A stretch of 64,000 nt of DNA, from contig CM075655.1 in the NCBI GenBank assembly GCA_037953625.1, positions 80,627,501 to 80,691,500 on the forward strand. Direction: 5' to 3'. Positions 19,511-31,560 of this stretch are shown here, piece after piece (position 1 is the stretch's first letter; each line of letters starts with the position of its first letter). The notes beneath the pieces are model-generated. The model worked only from the letters and a program-made list of their open reading frames with translations. It did not search any database and had not been told where the DNA came from. Position numbers and translations under genes: made by a program. This stretch comes from Crotalaria pallida. Its lineage: Eukaryota; Streptophyta; Magnoliopsida; Fabales; Fabaceae.

Positions 19511-22338
19511 AGAAATTGCTTTTTGGCCCATGTTAGACTTTTTGGCTCCCATTTTTATTTTTTAAGGACAAAAATATTTCAAGCGTTTTAATCTTTCTGG
19601 TTCTACAAACTCGAAAAGGTAATTTCGGTACTACAAAGACGGAATACATTTATTTCATATTTTCGATTTTACTAAAATGGAATATGGTTTCCGGTTTTGC
19701 GGAACCGAAAAAATTAATAATTTCCATCTATGTAGAGACGGAAAAATTATATGTTTACAATTGCTTTACTTTTTTCTTATTCTTGCTTTTTTCTCTTATT
19801 CTTGATTTGCTAATTGTTGCATGGTTAGGTTTGGTTATATTTGATGTTGTAAATTGATTCTAACTAGAATATTTCCATGTAGGGGCTAACAATTGTTACC
19901 CATGTTCTTAAGGAAGGAGGAAAGTTTATTGCGAAGATATTTAGAGGCAAAGACACAAGCCTTCTATACTACCAGGTATTTGAAGTTTCCCCATATCTTA
20001 TTGATTTTAGGAAATGGAGACTTTGACATAGTTTGAAAATAGCAAATGTTTGTTTTACTTGTCTTTTAGTCATCACCTTTTTGGGTAGCCGATAACTTCT
20101 GCAATTTCTGTAGAAAAATGTTCATAGATAATCTTCTCTGAGACTGAGACTTATGCAATGTTTCCGGTTCTATATTTCCGGAACTACGAGGTAGGAGATT
20201 CATATTTCCGGTTCAGCAAAACCGTAACGGTGTTTAAATTGATTTTGGTTGAATAAAACCGGAAAGACTTTTTCGGTTTCATAGAACCGAAAATGTTAAC
20301 ACTGTTAAGGGTATTTTGGTCTATAAATATTTGAAATGGGGGCCAAAAAGTCAGTCAGGGGTCAAAAAGCAAGGGAATTAGTCTACAAAACCCCACTTTA
20401 TCCCCTAAACCCCATTTTAATGGCGCAATGTCTATTATACCCTTCAAATTTCAAAACAAAAAAAAGAAAAAAAGAAACCCCAAACCCCAGCTACCTTTTC
20501 AACTTCTTCTAAACCCCAAACCCCAAAACCCTTTCTATCTAACTCTCTCTAACTCCTTCCATATTCTACTTACAAACCCCCTTTCATTGAAAGACACAAG
20601 TGAAAACACACATTTTATTCGTAAAGGAGCTCCAATGGCCTCTCTATGCTTTTTGTTGAAGGTAACATTCATCTCCTTTACGGTTTTTTTTTTACGTTAC
20701 TGTTAATATTCTGATTAACCAGTGTTGGAATTTATATAAATTCCGACACGGGTATATCGAAAAAAATGTGACATTCATTTAACTAATATAAGTGTCACTT
20801 TTCCGAGAGAATGATTTCAGAAACTGCTAAAATTCCGATACATTTCTATCAAAAATGTTAACTTAATCAATTTGAAATTACCAATAGAAAACGTAGCTCA
20901 CTGTAACAATTTTCCGACATACTAAATTCAGAATTTATTAAATTTTTGACATACTTAATTCAAAATTTATTAAAATTCCGATACATTTCTATCAGAAATA
21001 TTAACTTAATCAATTTGAAATTACCAATAGGAAACGTAGCTCGTAGTAACAATTTTCCGACATACTAAATTCAGAATTTATTAAATTTCCAACATACTTA
21101 ATTCAGAATTTATTAAAATTCCGAGACATAGGTCTCAGATTAAGCTAAATTCCGAGACCCTGTTGTCGGATTTATCAGAAAAATACATTAGATCACACCA
21201 ATTTGACATACTCATTGCAAAAACATTAATCAATTGCTACAACATGAAGTTATGCTGATATATTGCAACAAAGTAAATTGATACCGAAACATTAATTATT
21301 TAATTCACGTAACCTTAATCCGATCCATGTTCAAAAGCAAACCTTAATCCACATGTTCAATATCTAAGCTTAAAAGCTATTACAAATAACAAAAACCAAA
21401 TACTAACAAGTTCAAAAGCTATCAAACACATTGATCTAATACCAACAAGTTCAAAAGCTATTACAAAATGACCAAATATATTATTGATTCAAAAGTAACA
21501 ATTCCTTCGTCTCAGTTTCTTCCTTTATGGAGTCTACGTTGTTTTTTTCTTCTTCTTCTACTCGCACGGTTTCAATTGTACGCTTCAATCTAGCCATATC
21601 TGAAATTTCAACCCAATTAACAAAAATGTGTAAGTTATGGATAAAAGCAATATTCAAACATTGAGAGAACAAAAATTATGTTTTTATAATCTAAGCATCA
21701 AAACTCAAAAATATTAAACATAACAATAACAAACAATTTATAAAACAACCACTGATTAATTTCCGACATGACAAAGTCGGAATTTTATAATCTTCCGACA
21801 CCCCCGTGTCGGAAAGTTGCAGCGACAACATACCTTCAACACAGCAATGACGAATTCGAAAAACAACACAACAACATAAAAATAAACCCTAAAACTACAG
21901 TAATAAAACAAAAAACAAAACCTTAAAAACAAAAAACAAAACCTAAGCCAAACCCTCCTACATCAAATAAACAAAAAAAAGAAAGAAAAGAAAAAAGAAA
22001 AACAAAACAAAAACCCACATAGAAGAAAAACGGTAATGAACGAGGAAAAAAGAAGAACGGAATACCTTGAGACGGCGATGGCGGTGGAGGCAGCAGGGAG
22101 AAGAGGAAGTTGAAAGTGAAGGAGGATTATTGGAATGTGAAAGAGGAAGAAGAATGAGGGAGGGAGTGGAACGTGAATGGGGGAGGGAGTAAAAGTGGGG
22201 TGTGAGGTTTGTAAAATGAAAAAAGAAGGAAGTATAATGGGGATTTAAAAGGAGGATATTATTGGTATTATTAAAAAAAGTGGGGTTTAGAGGATAAATA
22301 ATATGGGGTTTGAGGACTAACTCCCAAAAGCAATTCCC
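19511..22338. mobile_element. Mutator-like non-autonomous element with 9-bp TSD and internal palindromes
   Basis: The flanks carry an exact 9-bp duplication TAATTCCAC (19502-19510 and 22339-22347), the length typical of Mutator-like elements. The ends are inverted: left AGAAATTGCTTTTTGG, right (minus strand) GGGAATTGCTTTTGGG. Internally, an inverted copy of the left end lies at about 20345-20372, so 19511-20372 is itself a TIR-bounded module. A second module, 20373-22325, has imperfect ~45-bp inverted ends (GGGAATTAGTC..., CTAAACCCCA). There is no transposase. Many short palindromes occur: TTTCCGGTT...GAACCGAAA types in the left module and TTCCGACAC...GTGTCGGAA types in the right. ATGGCCTCTCTATGCTTTTT at 20635 with a following GT could be captured host exon, but this is weak. 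Confidence 0.6.
20831..21116 (+). repeat. 143-bp tandem repeat, two copies plus a third start
   Basis: AATTCCGATACATTTCTATC begins copies at 20831 and 20974, and AATTCCGAGACAT starts a third at 21117. The copies are about 90% alike. The repeat lies inside the Mutator-like element. Confidence 0.9.
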
Positions 22339-22590
22339 TAATTCCACCAATCCTATCAGCTTAAAAGCCCATTAACAGCCCTAAAGCAATAAAGATTCAT
22401 TAGGACCCATGCACAAAGAAAAAAAAATCAGGTGAGTGTTTTCCAAGAATATGACATTTGAACTAAAATTATCACGATAGTGCAAGTTTATGCAATATAC
22501 CAGGAGCAAAGTTAGTCATGCCATTTGTGTTATATTTTAACAATTTAAAAGCAATTTGTTGTGATTTGATTTTTGGAAGTAAAAGATATA

Positions 22591-22886
22591 CTCCCCTGTC
22601 ACATTATCTTGGTAAAAGTTAAATAAGTCAATAAAAATAAGAGAGTATCTGTTCAATATAATACATGTCGTTAATTACAAATTGATATCATACAAATTTT
22701 CATGTATTACGATTAATACATATTGCAATATTGCCTAAAAAAAATCTTTAAATATATTTTCCTTACTTACTTATCAATCATCAATACAATATATAATCTT
22801 TAAGATTTTTCATTTATTTTTTACTTTAATATGGGACAAATTTTTTTTTTTTGCATTTTTTTGCCAAAATAATAAGACGGAGTGAG
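22591..22886. mobile_element. Stowaway-like MITE
   Basis: The left end CTCCCCTGTCACATTATCTT follows TA (22589-22590). The right end, read on the minus strand from 22886, is CTCACTCCGTCTTATTATTT. These match the CTCCCTCCGT consensus of Stowaway (Tc1/mariner) MITEs with old substitutions; the right TA is not preserved. About 296 bp, non-coding. Confidence 0.6.
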
Positions 22887-22993
22887 CACTATTTCGACAT
22901 GTGAAAATATGCAAATCATTGTAGAAAACTTTTTGAAGTTCACCAAACTATTTGTGCATTTCCTATCATAACTTGTTGTTTTGATATCATTTA

Positions 22994-23341
22994 GGTGATG
23001 TTTGGAAGAACTTTTTTTTTTACTTATTTAAGCTTATCTTATTATATAAGCACTTATGCAATTGGAAGAGCTAATACAAATGGTTTGCCTTCTCTAATAA
23101 GCTCTTTCTTTATTCATCATTTTCATAAGCTCATGAGAGTACCTTATGGTAATAGCTTATACGAAATGCGGAGTCTTACCAAATTGTTCCCTTTGAATCC
23201 TAGTGTTGCATTCTTTTACTTTTATTTATTTATTTTTAAGCAATACGCTCACAAATCCCGACAATCCTTATGTCATAAACTCTAATATAATAACTACTTA
23301 TATCATAAGTGATTCAATAAGCTACTTACTCAAACACACCC
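22994..23341. mobile_element. Tourist-like MITE with TTA duplication
   Basis: The left end GGTGATGTTTGG and the inverted right end GGGTGTGTTTGA are flanked by TTA on both sides (22991-22993 and 23342-23344), as for PIF/Harbinger MITEs. The subterminal parts (AAGCTTAT, ATAAGCAC on the left; AATAAGCT, ATCATAAG on the right) are also inverted. 348 bp, non-coding. Confidence 0.65.
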
Positions 23342-23344
23342 TTA

Positions 23345-24990
23345 TTATTACGAGTCTATCTTAGGAATTAGAAAAGATCTTAAACGTTAAAGAATTTAAT
23401 TACATGTTAAAATATTAAGTTAGATTATGTTTTAAAAACTAATTAATAACCATTAGATGGAAAAAAAAAGAAGACAAAGTTTGATAAAAATAAATGGAAA
23501 AATCTCCACGTGATTAATTATAAGGCAAATGATAATACACGGTAAAATTGTTTGATCGATATACCTGATCCATTCTTTTTTTATAGAGCCAGACAAGATT
23601 TTAGGTTTTGTTCTTTATTTATCAATAAAATTTGAATTTCTTGCTCTATGCTAAAAGCAAAGTTAGATCGATTGTTTTAGGAGATAATTTTTTTAACCAA
23701 TTGCACTTTTTATTACTTAATTTTAGAAAATTAATCCTTTTCGAAATATATAGTTACTCCTCTCAATAAACATTGTTTTCCGGAATTGAGCTATTGACTT
23801 CTTACCTGAAATAATATGTGAGTTTTATTAAAATCTTAAACCACTGAACTAACTCTATTAGTTTTTGGGAGAGATTTTTTTTTCGGTAATTGAGAAGAGA
23901 AAGAAGCAAAACTTATTTCACAATGAGAATTAGAAGCACTACCCCTGACACATTCATTATGTTACCTCAATTGTACATTTGTCCGCACCTTAATTAGTGT
24001 TTGCGAAACATGCATGATTATGTCGCATAGGATGAAATTATGCACATCTAAAAAAATGACAGTATAAGAATTATATTAGCTGGGCCAAATGATTATGATC
24101 TTATATCTTTATATATTTAACAACAATGATCGAGAGATCTATATAAAAAACCTACTCATAAGCTTACATATTAAGATCTTGACATTTGTCATTTAAGTTC
24201 TTTTATTTAATTTTTTTTTATTTGAAAATAATAAATGTCATAATTTTATGTGTAGGTTTGTAGGTCTCTAAAATCATTTTTCTATATTTAATTTGGTACT
24301 GAAATTTCACAGGACATTTTAGTCTCCTCTCTCTCTCTATATGCAAAAACTTCCTGGATTGCTAAAAAAGCAATAGAAAAAGAAACAATTGATTGGACTT
24401 TTGGAGGGGGCAATTACCAATAATTCAATGAACAAACCTAACAAAGAACAATTAAAGTACATATAGGAAATTCTCTTTCTTGTGCAAGAGAATTTATTTT
24501 ATTAAAGAAGGACATGTGGGGAAGTCCTTACCAAAGAAGGCACATGGGGGATTCTTCATGGCGAGCGAAAGGAAGCTCCAACATAAGTGTTGATGGAACT
24601 TTCACAAAAGCCATATCAAATTTTAAAAGTTCCAACTACAGGGGACCCAACCTGTCTTCATGCACTTCAATACTTGATAGCTAATCAATTAGCTGACTTC
24701 ATATATAAAAATATGGTACAGTTAGAGATAACATTAAATTTGTATTCTCTCTTTTAAACAAATTATGCTTTAGATATTAAAGTATTTTTTACTTGATCAT
24801 ATGCCCAAGCTTACTTGGGTTTTGAAGGTACTGTGCACTACTTTGATTCAAAGATTATGACGCCCCCCGCTTCTTTTGAATTTACGCCAACTTTTTATGA
24901 GTGTCTTGCTCGGAAGCACTGTTTATGACATGAGGGTCCCTTGGGACTTAAACAATGTTTCATTTGTCTGTTGTTATCCTTAACATGCAA
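23345..24990. other. AT-rich intergenic DNA, no feature supported
   Basis: Stops are dense in all frames. A CTCTCTCTCT run lies near 24330. The stretch 24500-24720 is less AT-rich but shows no sustained open frame. Confidence 0.5.
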
Positions 24991-25130
24991 AGAATAGACT
25001 TCCTAGGCCTTATGCCATTTCATAAAAGATAAAATAAGGTTTTTCCATATATTGTTTAAGAATAGACTTCCCTCGAGGCCTTATGCCATTTCATAAAAGA
25101 TAAAATAAGGTTTTTTCATATATTGTTTAT
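24991..25130 (+). repeat. two-copy tandem repeat of ~68-70 bp
   Basis: AGAATAGACTTCC starts copies at 24991 and 25059. Both contain TTATGCCATTTCATAAAAGA and end ATATTGTTTA. Non-coding. Confidence 0.9.
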
Positions 25131-25193
25131 AGTATAATTGTTTGGTGGCAAAAATTCTTTCAAAACTTGCTTACCTTGTGTGCTAAAGGTTTA

Positions 25194-26115
25194 GGGTCTG
25201 TTCGGTAAAACTAGCTTGTAGCTGTGAGCTTGTAACTTGTAGCTGTGAGCTTGTAACTTGTAGCTGTTAAGCTAGCTAAGAACTGTGAGCTTGTGGCTGT
25301 GAGCTTGTAGCTGTTTAGCTGACTATTTGAAATAGTGCTGTTCAGCAAAACTAGCTTTTGACGTAGCTTAAAGTTATTAAATGACCAAAAAGGACATACT
25401 ATATTATATTATTTATATTATTTTTTCATTTTTTCTTTATTTATTAAATACATAGTTAATTAATTAATTAGTTAATTAAGTATATAATGATGCGATTTTA
25501 AAAAAATAATAAAAAATTAACGTATAAGTTCAACTCACAAGCGCTTATACTTTAATGAGTATAAGAAGGTATAAGAACAATACAGCGGCTCTAAATTTGA
25601 TCGCTGTTTATGATGCGATTTTTTTTTTAAATCAAGCCTATAAATAATAGAATAATAGGGTACTTGAAATGATAAGCCAATGAAAATCATAAAATAAAAA
25701 AAAATAATATGAAAAATAAAGAGGACAAACCTTGGAGGAGAAAAATGTTACAGCAGCATAGCAGAGGAGGAAGAAAGAGGTTGAGTATTGCACTTGGTAG
25801 GGTTTGTGAAAAGGAAGAGTACAATTTGTTTTTTCTATTAATATCTCTTGTGTTTTATTTAAGGGTATATAAATAATTATTAAATTTGTTTGAGGGTATA
25901 TTTGGTATCTGAATTATTGAAAGCTAGTTTGATTTCTTGAAAGCTACTTCAAGTAGCTTTCTAAAAGCTAGCTTTCAAAAGCTACAAGCTCCTTTTTTAA
26001 AAGCTATAAGCTCCTTCTAATTTGTGTTCACCGAACGGGGCTAGTAGCTTATTGACTGAATCTAAAAGCTCCTAGCTAGCTAAAAAGCTCCTAGCTGGTA
26101 TTGCCGAACAGAGCC
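25194..26115. mobile_element. PIF/Harbinger-like non-autonomous element, 922 bp
   Basis: The left end GGGTCTGTTCGGTAAAACTA and the inverted right end GGCTCTGTTCGGCAATACCA match closely and are flanked by TTA at 25191-25193 and 26116-26118. Subterminal regions are packed with AGCT-containing words (TAGCTGTGAGCTTGTA, AAGCTACAAGCTCC), a repeat pattern often seen as transposase-binding sites. No transposase frame. Confidence 0.7.
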
Positions 26116-26118
26116 TTA

Positions 26119-27980
26119 ATGTAATATGTGTAAAAAGTGGTTGTGGTACAAGTTATATAATAATAATCTTCAAAATTTTGTGTTTATAGAGAGAATTGAT
26201 CAAGGCCTAGATTAGCCTCAATGAATCTATTTAATGTTCCTAAAGAGTATCCGAACATAAATTTTTTATGTGCATATGAAAAAAAAATGTTACAAAGTTG
26301 TAACGGATAAAAGCAAGTAAATAGATTCGTAAAAGTAAAGAAAATAAAAGCAAAACAGAGGGAAAAAAAAAAGGAACAAGAATGAATAAAAGTTGCATCT
26401 TATGAAAAATGAACATTAATTAGTCGGTGAAAGAAAGTACTTGAGTTGCATCTTATGAATCTACCATGTGTTAAGATTGTGATGATTTTTAGAAGTATTT
26501 TCCAACCCTTGACTCAGTGGTAGAAACTCTTATTTTTATAGACAAAATTCAGTAATTACCCTTAAGCATAACTACCCACCACTCACGTCTATAAGGCTGC
26601 CAAAGCTAGAAGTTTCACACCAAGACTTGCTCCTACACATGGGTTGTGGAATATGGTAATAGATTGCTATCGATGCTTTCTGTTGCAACTCTAAAATCTG
26701 TTGTAGTCGTTAAAGCTTGTAGCAACTCTGAAACTTGTTGCACCTTCAATCTTCGTAAGTATTTCTTGGCTTTGACACTCTCTCATCAATAATCTTAGAT
26801 TTCTGTGCTTGTTGATTACTTATTGTCGATGATCACTTCTTAGTCAATAAAAGTGTCCAGGGATATGACCACCTCTACCTTTTCTTTATATGATATCCCA
26901 AAATGAGGCCTTTTGTTTGCGTATGAGAAATATGATCTTTCTCCTCTTGGTGAAGAAAATGAAACCTCACCGAGGTGGACTGCAAAGATTTCCCATGGGA
27001 AATATGTGTCCTTCAGGGATGGATATCCCTCATGCAGGATATTGCTAACATCACTAATGGTGAAAATCATCTACAACTAGATGCTAGCTGCTCCTTTGAA
27101 GGACTCACCTTACGATAGCTTTAAAACCCAACCCTCCATATAAGTCTTGTTCTATCTCAGGAGATGCACTAGGAGGTGACTTATCATTCTCAAATAATCA
27201 TATCATTTATTACGTGTTTGGTATAACCGGTAAAATTAGATTATAATAATCTGTTAAAATTATAATCTGTTTAAGTTGGGGTCTCTTAGCTGAAAAATGA
27301 ATTTAGGCTAATCTGTTTTGTTTAGATAGTGTAAATAAAATTAATTTTACTAAGTAAATTAGAAAAAAGAGTATGAAGTGATAATAAAGTAGTTAATGTG
27401 TTGGAGTGATAAGGGTATGATAAAAAATTACATGGGTCTAAAAAAATAATCTAACCAAAAATAATCTACAAGTTTCATGGAGAGTTGTTAGATTTTGATT
27501 ATTTTTCCAAGAATATAATATAAAATTATAATCTGCATTGGCAAAAAAACGCATTATATTATGATTATTTTTGAAAAATAAGCTAAAAACATAATTTTGA
27601 GCAAAAACAAACACCCCTGGGTCATCATATTTTGAAGACCTCCCCTTCTTTTCTCCCTCTCTATATGGCTACCTACCTTGCGTGATGTGCTCCTTACAAC
27701 TTTCACCAATGAATTAAGTTCCTTCATCAAAAACTTTAAATAATATTTTAGCCTTCCAAGATCTTCCAACCACATTTAAGAAAGTAACCAATTCTCATTT
27801 GAAAAATGCTCATTTTGATGAGAAGAACAAATTCCAATGTTTAAAACCTATTTCCACACTTCGTCTAGTTATTCCGACAAAGCAAGATATTGACAGAACA
27901 AAACTTTGACATCTTTTCTGCTCAAAATTTTTCTAACCCAACAAAAATCAAGTAGGTAAGTATTAAAATTTAAATAGGTG
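26119..27980. other. intergenic DNA, no supported gene
   Basis: Short frames (for example 27070-26840 on the minus strand, 76 codons) have no recognisable motif, splice context or partner exons. 27208-27615 begins GTGTTTGGTA and ends CAAACACCCC, possibly a worn MITE, but ends and duplication could not be fixed. Confidence 0.4.
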
Positions 27981-27984
27981 ATAT

Positions 27985-28335
27985 GGGAAGTGTTGGTGAG
28001 TGGTGACAACAAGGCCATGGAGTCAACTAGGTGATAAATATGGTGGCAATGATGATGGTGACAATGACAAGTGGCAATGAGATGGTGGTAAGGAGACAAT
28101 ATCAATGGTGGTGGAAACAATAGCGATAATGATCAGGGTGATAATAGTGACAAGGTGGAGATGGAGAATGTTGTGGTGATGGTGGGGATGACAATGACCA
28201 CACAATGGGGTGATCACGGCAACAACTTGTTGGAAATGAAAATGGCGATGTTGGCATAGGTGGTGGCATCGATAATGCTACCATGGTGGTGATGATAGTG
28301 GCGACAACGATCCTCCCATGGTGATGATAATGGTA
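27985..28335. repeat. degenerate GGTGAT/GGTGGCAATGAT minisatellite
   Basis: About 350 bp built from GGTGATGAT, GGTGGTGG and GGTGACAATGA words. His-rich frames on the minus strand (CHCHHHHCHH) come from this repeat and are not genes. Confidence 0.75.
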
Positions 28336-28986
28336 ATAATGTGGGTCTTATTTTTCATTTATAGATAAAAGTTTCTCAATGTACTACTATTTTAATTTAA
28401 AAATTTCAATCAATGATAAAATAACAGTATTATCTTTTTTGAAAGTGAAGATGAAAATTTAAAAGTAAGATAATAAGATTTTTATAATGAGAAAATAGTT
28501 TGTACACAGTTTTTTACATTGTCAGCACATCATCCGTTCATTTACATTACTTTTATTAAACTCTTTTATAATTTGCTTCAGTTGAAAAATGAATCATTAA
28601 AATCTAATTGGCTAGTAATCATGAATAAGTACTTCTGAAAGCACCGCTTATAGAGCCATGAGGAATGCTCTAACATAGCCCCGAGATTTAACTGATCAAA
28701 ACTTATATTCAAAAAGAAAAAAAAATGAGCCCTAAAATTGTTCTTGTTGAATATTGAGAGTCGCAACTCCATATATTTATATACTCGATTGAAATTAGTT
28801 TTTCAACATCCAATGACATTTTTCAAATTCACATTCATTTTTAAAATAAAAGTATTAAGGTATGACAATATCAATGTTATTAAAACCAGATTGATCATCA
28901 GTCCTATTAAGATATCAATTTAGTAGTGGTTCATTGATTCAACTGATGCATTACTAATTAAGTCACAAATAGATCAAGTTATGTGT

Positions 28987-30375
28987 TGTTGATGGTTCAT
29001 AATATGATATATTTCATTGATTTTATCCTCCATTATCTTAGTTTTTGTTTGTTTCTAATGGTTTTTATGTTACTCCCTTCGTCCCATTATCTTGGTAAAA
29101 AAGTTATGGGACAGAGGGAGTAGTTTATTAGTTTTTGGTTATTTAATTTTGCATGATAAAATTTATCACATAATGAATTCTTTTGCCATATTTTCAGGTG
29201 CTTTGGAGCTTGAATTAAGATTAAAAAATTATTAATATGGAAGCACCCAAGGATGATTGGAGCCTTGAAGATTACTCGAAAGAGGTGAAAAAAGCCCAAA
29301 AAGTGATCTTAGGGGCACCCAAACGCATAAGGATCACGCTCAAGCACAATTAGGGATGAAAAAAACAAGGAATTGCATCCAAGTAGGGACATACAGGTGC
29401 CACTTAGGGTGAGCCTGGGGGCTCTCAACAACAAAGAGGCTCCCAGGCACTAATAATCCTGTGCCTAGGCATGACTATCAGATATTTTCAGTTTTTGTGC
29501 GGTTTTTGTGACCCTTGGGCTTCGTTTTCTATATATACTCGTGGGAAGGCTTTAAGAAAGGGGGCTAGACATACACAAACACAACAAGGACTCAAAGAAA
29601 GGGGGAGAACACATCAAGGAGGATCCCAACCTCAAAGGAAGGAATTTCATGCGAGGAAGGTTTCGTGGTGTTGCTCCATCATTGTCATGGAGTTTGTTTC
29701 TTTTTTTTCTCCATTTATATCTATATCTATGTCTAGTTAATCCTTTTGTTCGGTATATGGTTTATTTGAATATAATTATGTGATTTACAATATAGATTGT
29801 GAATCAATTCTTAGTTTATGTTAATTGTTTGATTATGTTCTTCAATGATATTCATAGAAGTAATTAGTCTGTGTTGTGGGAGTTCAATCTTTCAATTGGG
29901 AAATTAGGGATTGAATTAGCCCTATAATCAAACATTATATTTTCTCAACTAGTAGGAATACTTTTGGGAAATTATATTACATTAGTAATTCCAGTGTTAG
30001 TTGTTAATCAAACGATTGTTAGTTTAGGACTCGCTTTTAAGGTGCCTAAATTAATAGTACAAAGTAAGTGCCTTGAGGAATTGAATTCTTACTACCTCTA
30101 AAATCTTTGTTAACATAATAGGAATGATATTCATAATCAAAGTAAATCACTGTTACTACCGGTGAAACCATGTCCCTAGCATTTTTATTCATTTGACAAC
30201 TCAATTGTTTCACACTTTTCTTTAAAAATCCAAACAAATATTTGTAGTACAATTTTATATAGTTTAACCACAATAAGGTTATATTTGCTAGAACTAACTA
30301 ATTTATGTGGGTTCGACACTCTATTTTACCATTATATGACTTATACGACCCGGTATACTTGTCAGTGTCCCAACA
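28987..30375 (+). mobile_element. 1.4-kb solo LTR, Ty3/gypsy-like, with TSD TGTGT
   Basis: Starts TGTTGATGG and ends CCCAACA, with exact TGTGT on both sides (28982-28986 and 30376-30380). It contains TTCTATATATACTCG (about 29529-29543) as a TATA box, followed by a GGGGGAGAACACATCAAGG leader. The 3' part has GGGTTCGACACTCTATTTTA and ACTTATACGACCCGG, the 'TTCGAC...GACCCG' style found at the ends of Athila-like LTRs. No PBS follows, no second LTR is present, and no gag-pol is nearby. The family is tentative; the solo-LTR call rests on ends plus TSD. Confidence 0.75.
29073..29120. mobile_element. 48-bp Stowaway MITE relic inside the solo LTR
   Basis: CTCCCTTCGTCCCAT at the left and, inverted, CTCCCTCTGTCCCAT at the right (13 of 15 matching), with TA on both sides (29071-29072, 29121-29122). 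Little more than the two inverted repeats remains, making a near-perfect hairpin. Confidence 0.8.
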
Positions 30376-30380
30376 TGTGT

Positions 30381-31560
30381 CCATGCTAAAAAACTACAAT
30401 GGTGACAAGTTAGTGCTGGCATAGTGGTAAGCGTTGTTGTATCCATACCCCAGATGTAAATTAAAGTTCAAACTATAGCTCCACCATGTATGCAAAATTC
30501 AACATGCATTTTTCAATTACATGGTTTCAATGTTTGGTTTGTAAAGCAACGATTTATTTATGGTTTTTTATGATGATTTTATTCATTTTAGTTTTTTTAA
30601 GTTTGGGTGTTGTATAACATATTCATACCTAGTCAATTGTTACAAAGTTGTAAACCATTTTTTAAACTAGTATATTACACTACGAGTTAGCATAATGTAG
30701 TTTTATTTTAACAACAAGCAATCATAGGTGGCCTTCATGTTAAAGGTTTAGAATTTTACATATTTGATTATGATGTAAGCTTCTTCATTGTTATATTAGA
30801 GATTAGGGATTTCAAGTTCACGCTAAAGAAGAAGGTAGGGTAACACAAACAAGTGGTGGTATATATATATTGGGTGATCTTACCAGCTAGATGTTATGAA
30901 ACTTTCTCACTCAATTTTATGTGAATACATTAATATTTAACAAGGTATCAAATGGACCCAAAAAAGTCTTAAATTTTTGTTCAAAGTATATTCAAGTAAG
31001 AGGATAAGGCGGCATATATACCTACTATGATGTTCTTGAACCTTTTAAGAATTTCTTCGATAATGCCAATACTCTACGCATGTCCACACGAAGAATAATT
31101 ATGCTAACAACCCTTGATAAATTAAGAGGAACTAATTTAAGCAATATCTATGCGCACCTTTTTGTAAAAAAAAAAACAAATGTTGTTGGACATATGGAGA
31201 AAAGGATATGAAGAGAAGTGCTTGCTCAAACAACAACAACAACAACAAAATGAAAAATTTCCTTTCTTCATAGCCATGTGTTTATATACACATGATCATT
31301 GAGACACAATGGTATAGAATCTCTTTTGATTCTATGTCAGTCATCATAAAATAAAATAAAACGATTTCTTCTTCTATTTTAAATAATTTTATTTCTCTTA
31401 TTATACTAAATTGTCACGGTGCATGAGTAGATTCATAAGGACAATGTCTTCAAAACGTTTCAGATCAAATTATTTCTTTATATTTTTCCAATGCATTTTC
31501 TGCATTTAATTAAAAAATAAGAGTTAAGGACCAATTTATGTCTAAAAAAAATATAAAGCT
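30381..31560. other. AT-rich intergenic DNA, no gene seen
   Basis: No coding signal or paired repeats. A CAA trinucleotide run lies near 31230. Confidence 0.5.

Noticed and set aside
20428..20706. Plus-strand frame of 92 codons and a possible captured exon at 20635
   Set aside because: Low-complexity Pro/Lys start, no homologous motif, no downstream exon found; kept only as a remark under the Mutator-like element.
24540..24720. Possible Ty1/copia 3' remnant (text resembling LIANQLADFIYKN)
   Set aside because: Only one short word resembles the copia RNase H end; no neighbouring domain, LTR or polypurine tract was found.
27208..27615. Possible MITE with GTGTTTGG ends
   Set aside because: The inverted match is only about 8 bp and no duplication of the target could be placed.
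27869..28284. His- and Pro-rich frames on the minus strand
   Set aside because: They are translations of a GGTGAT-type minisatellite in several frames; no start context, splice signals or family motif.
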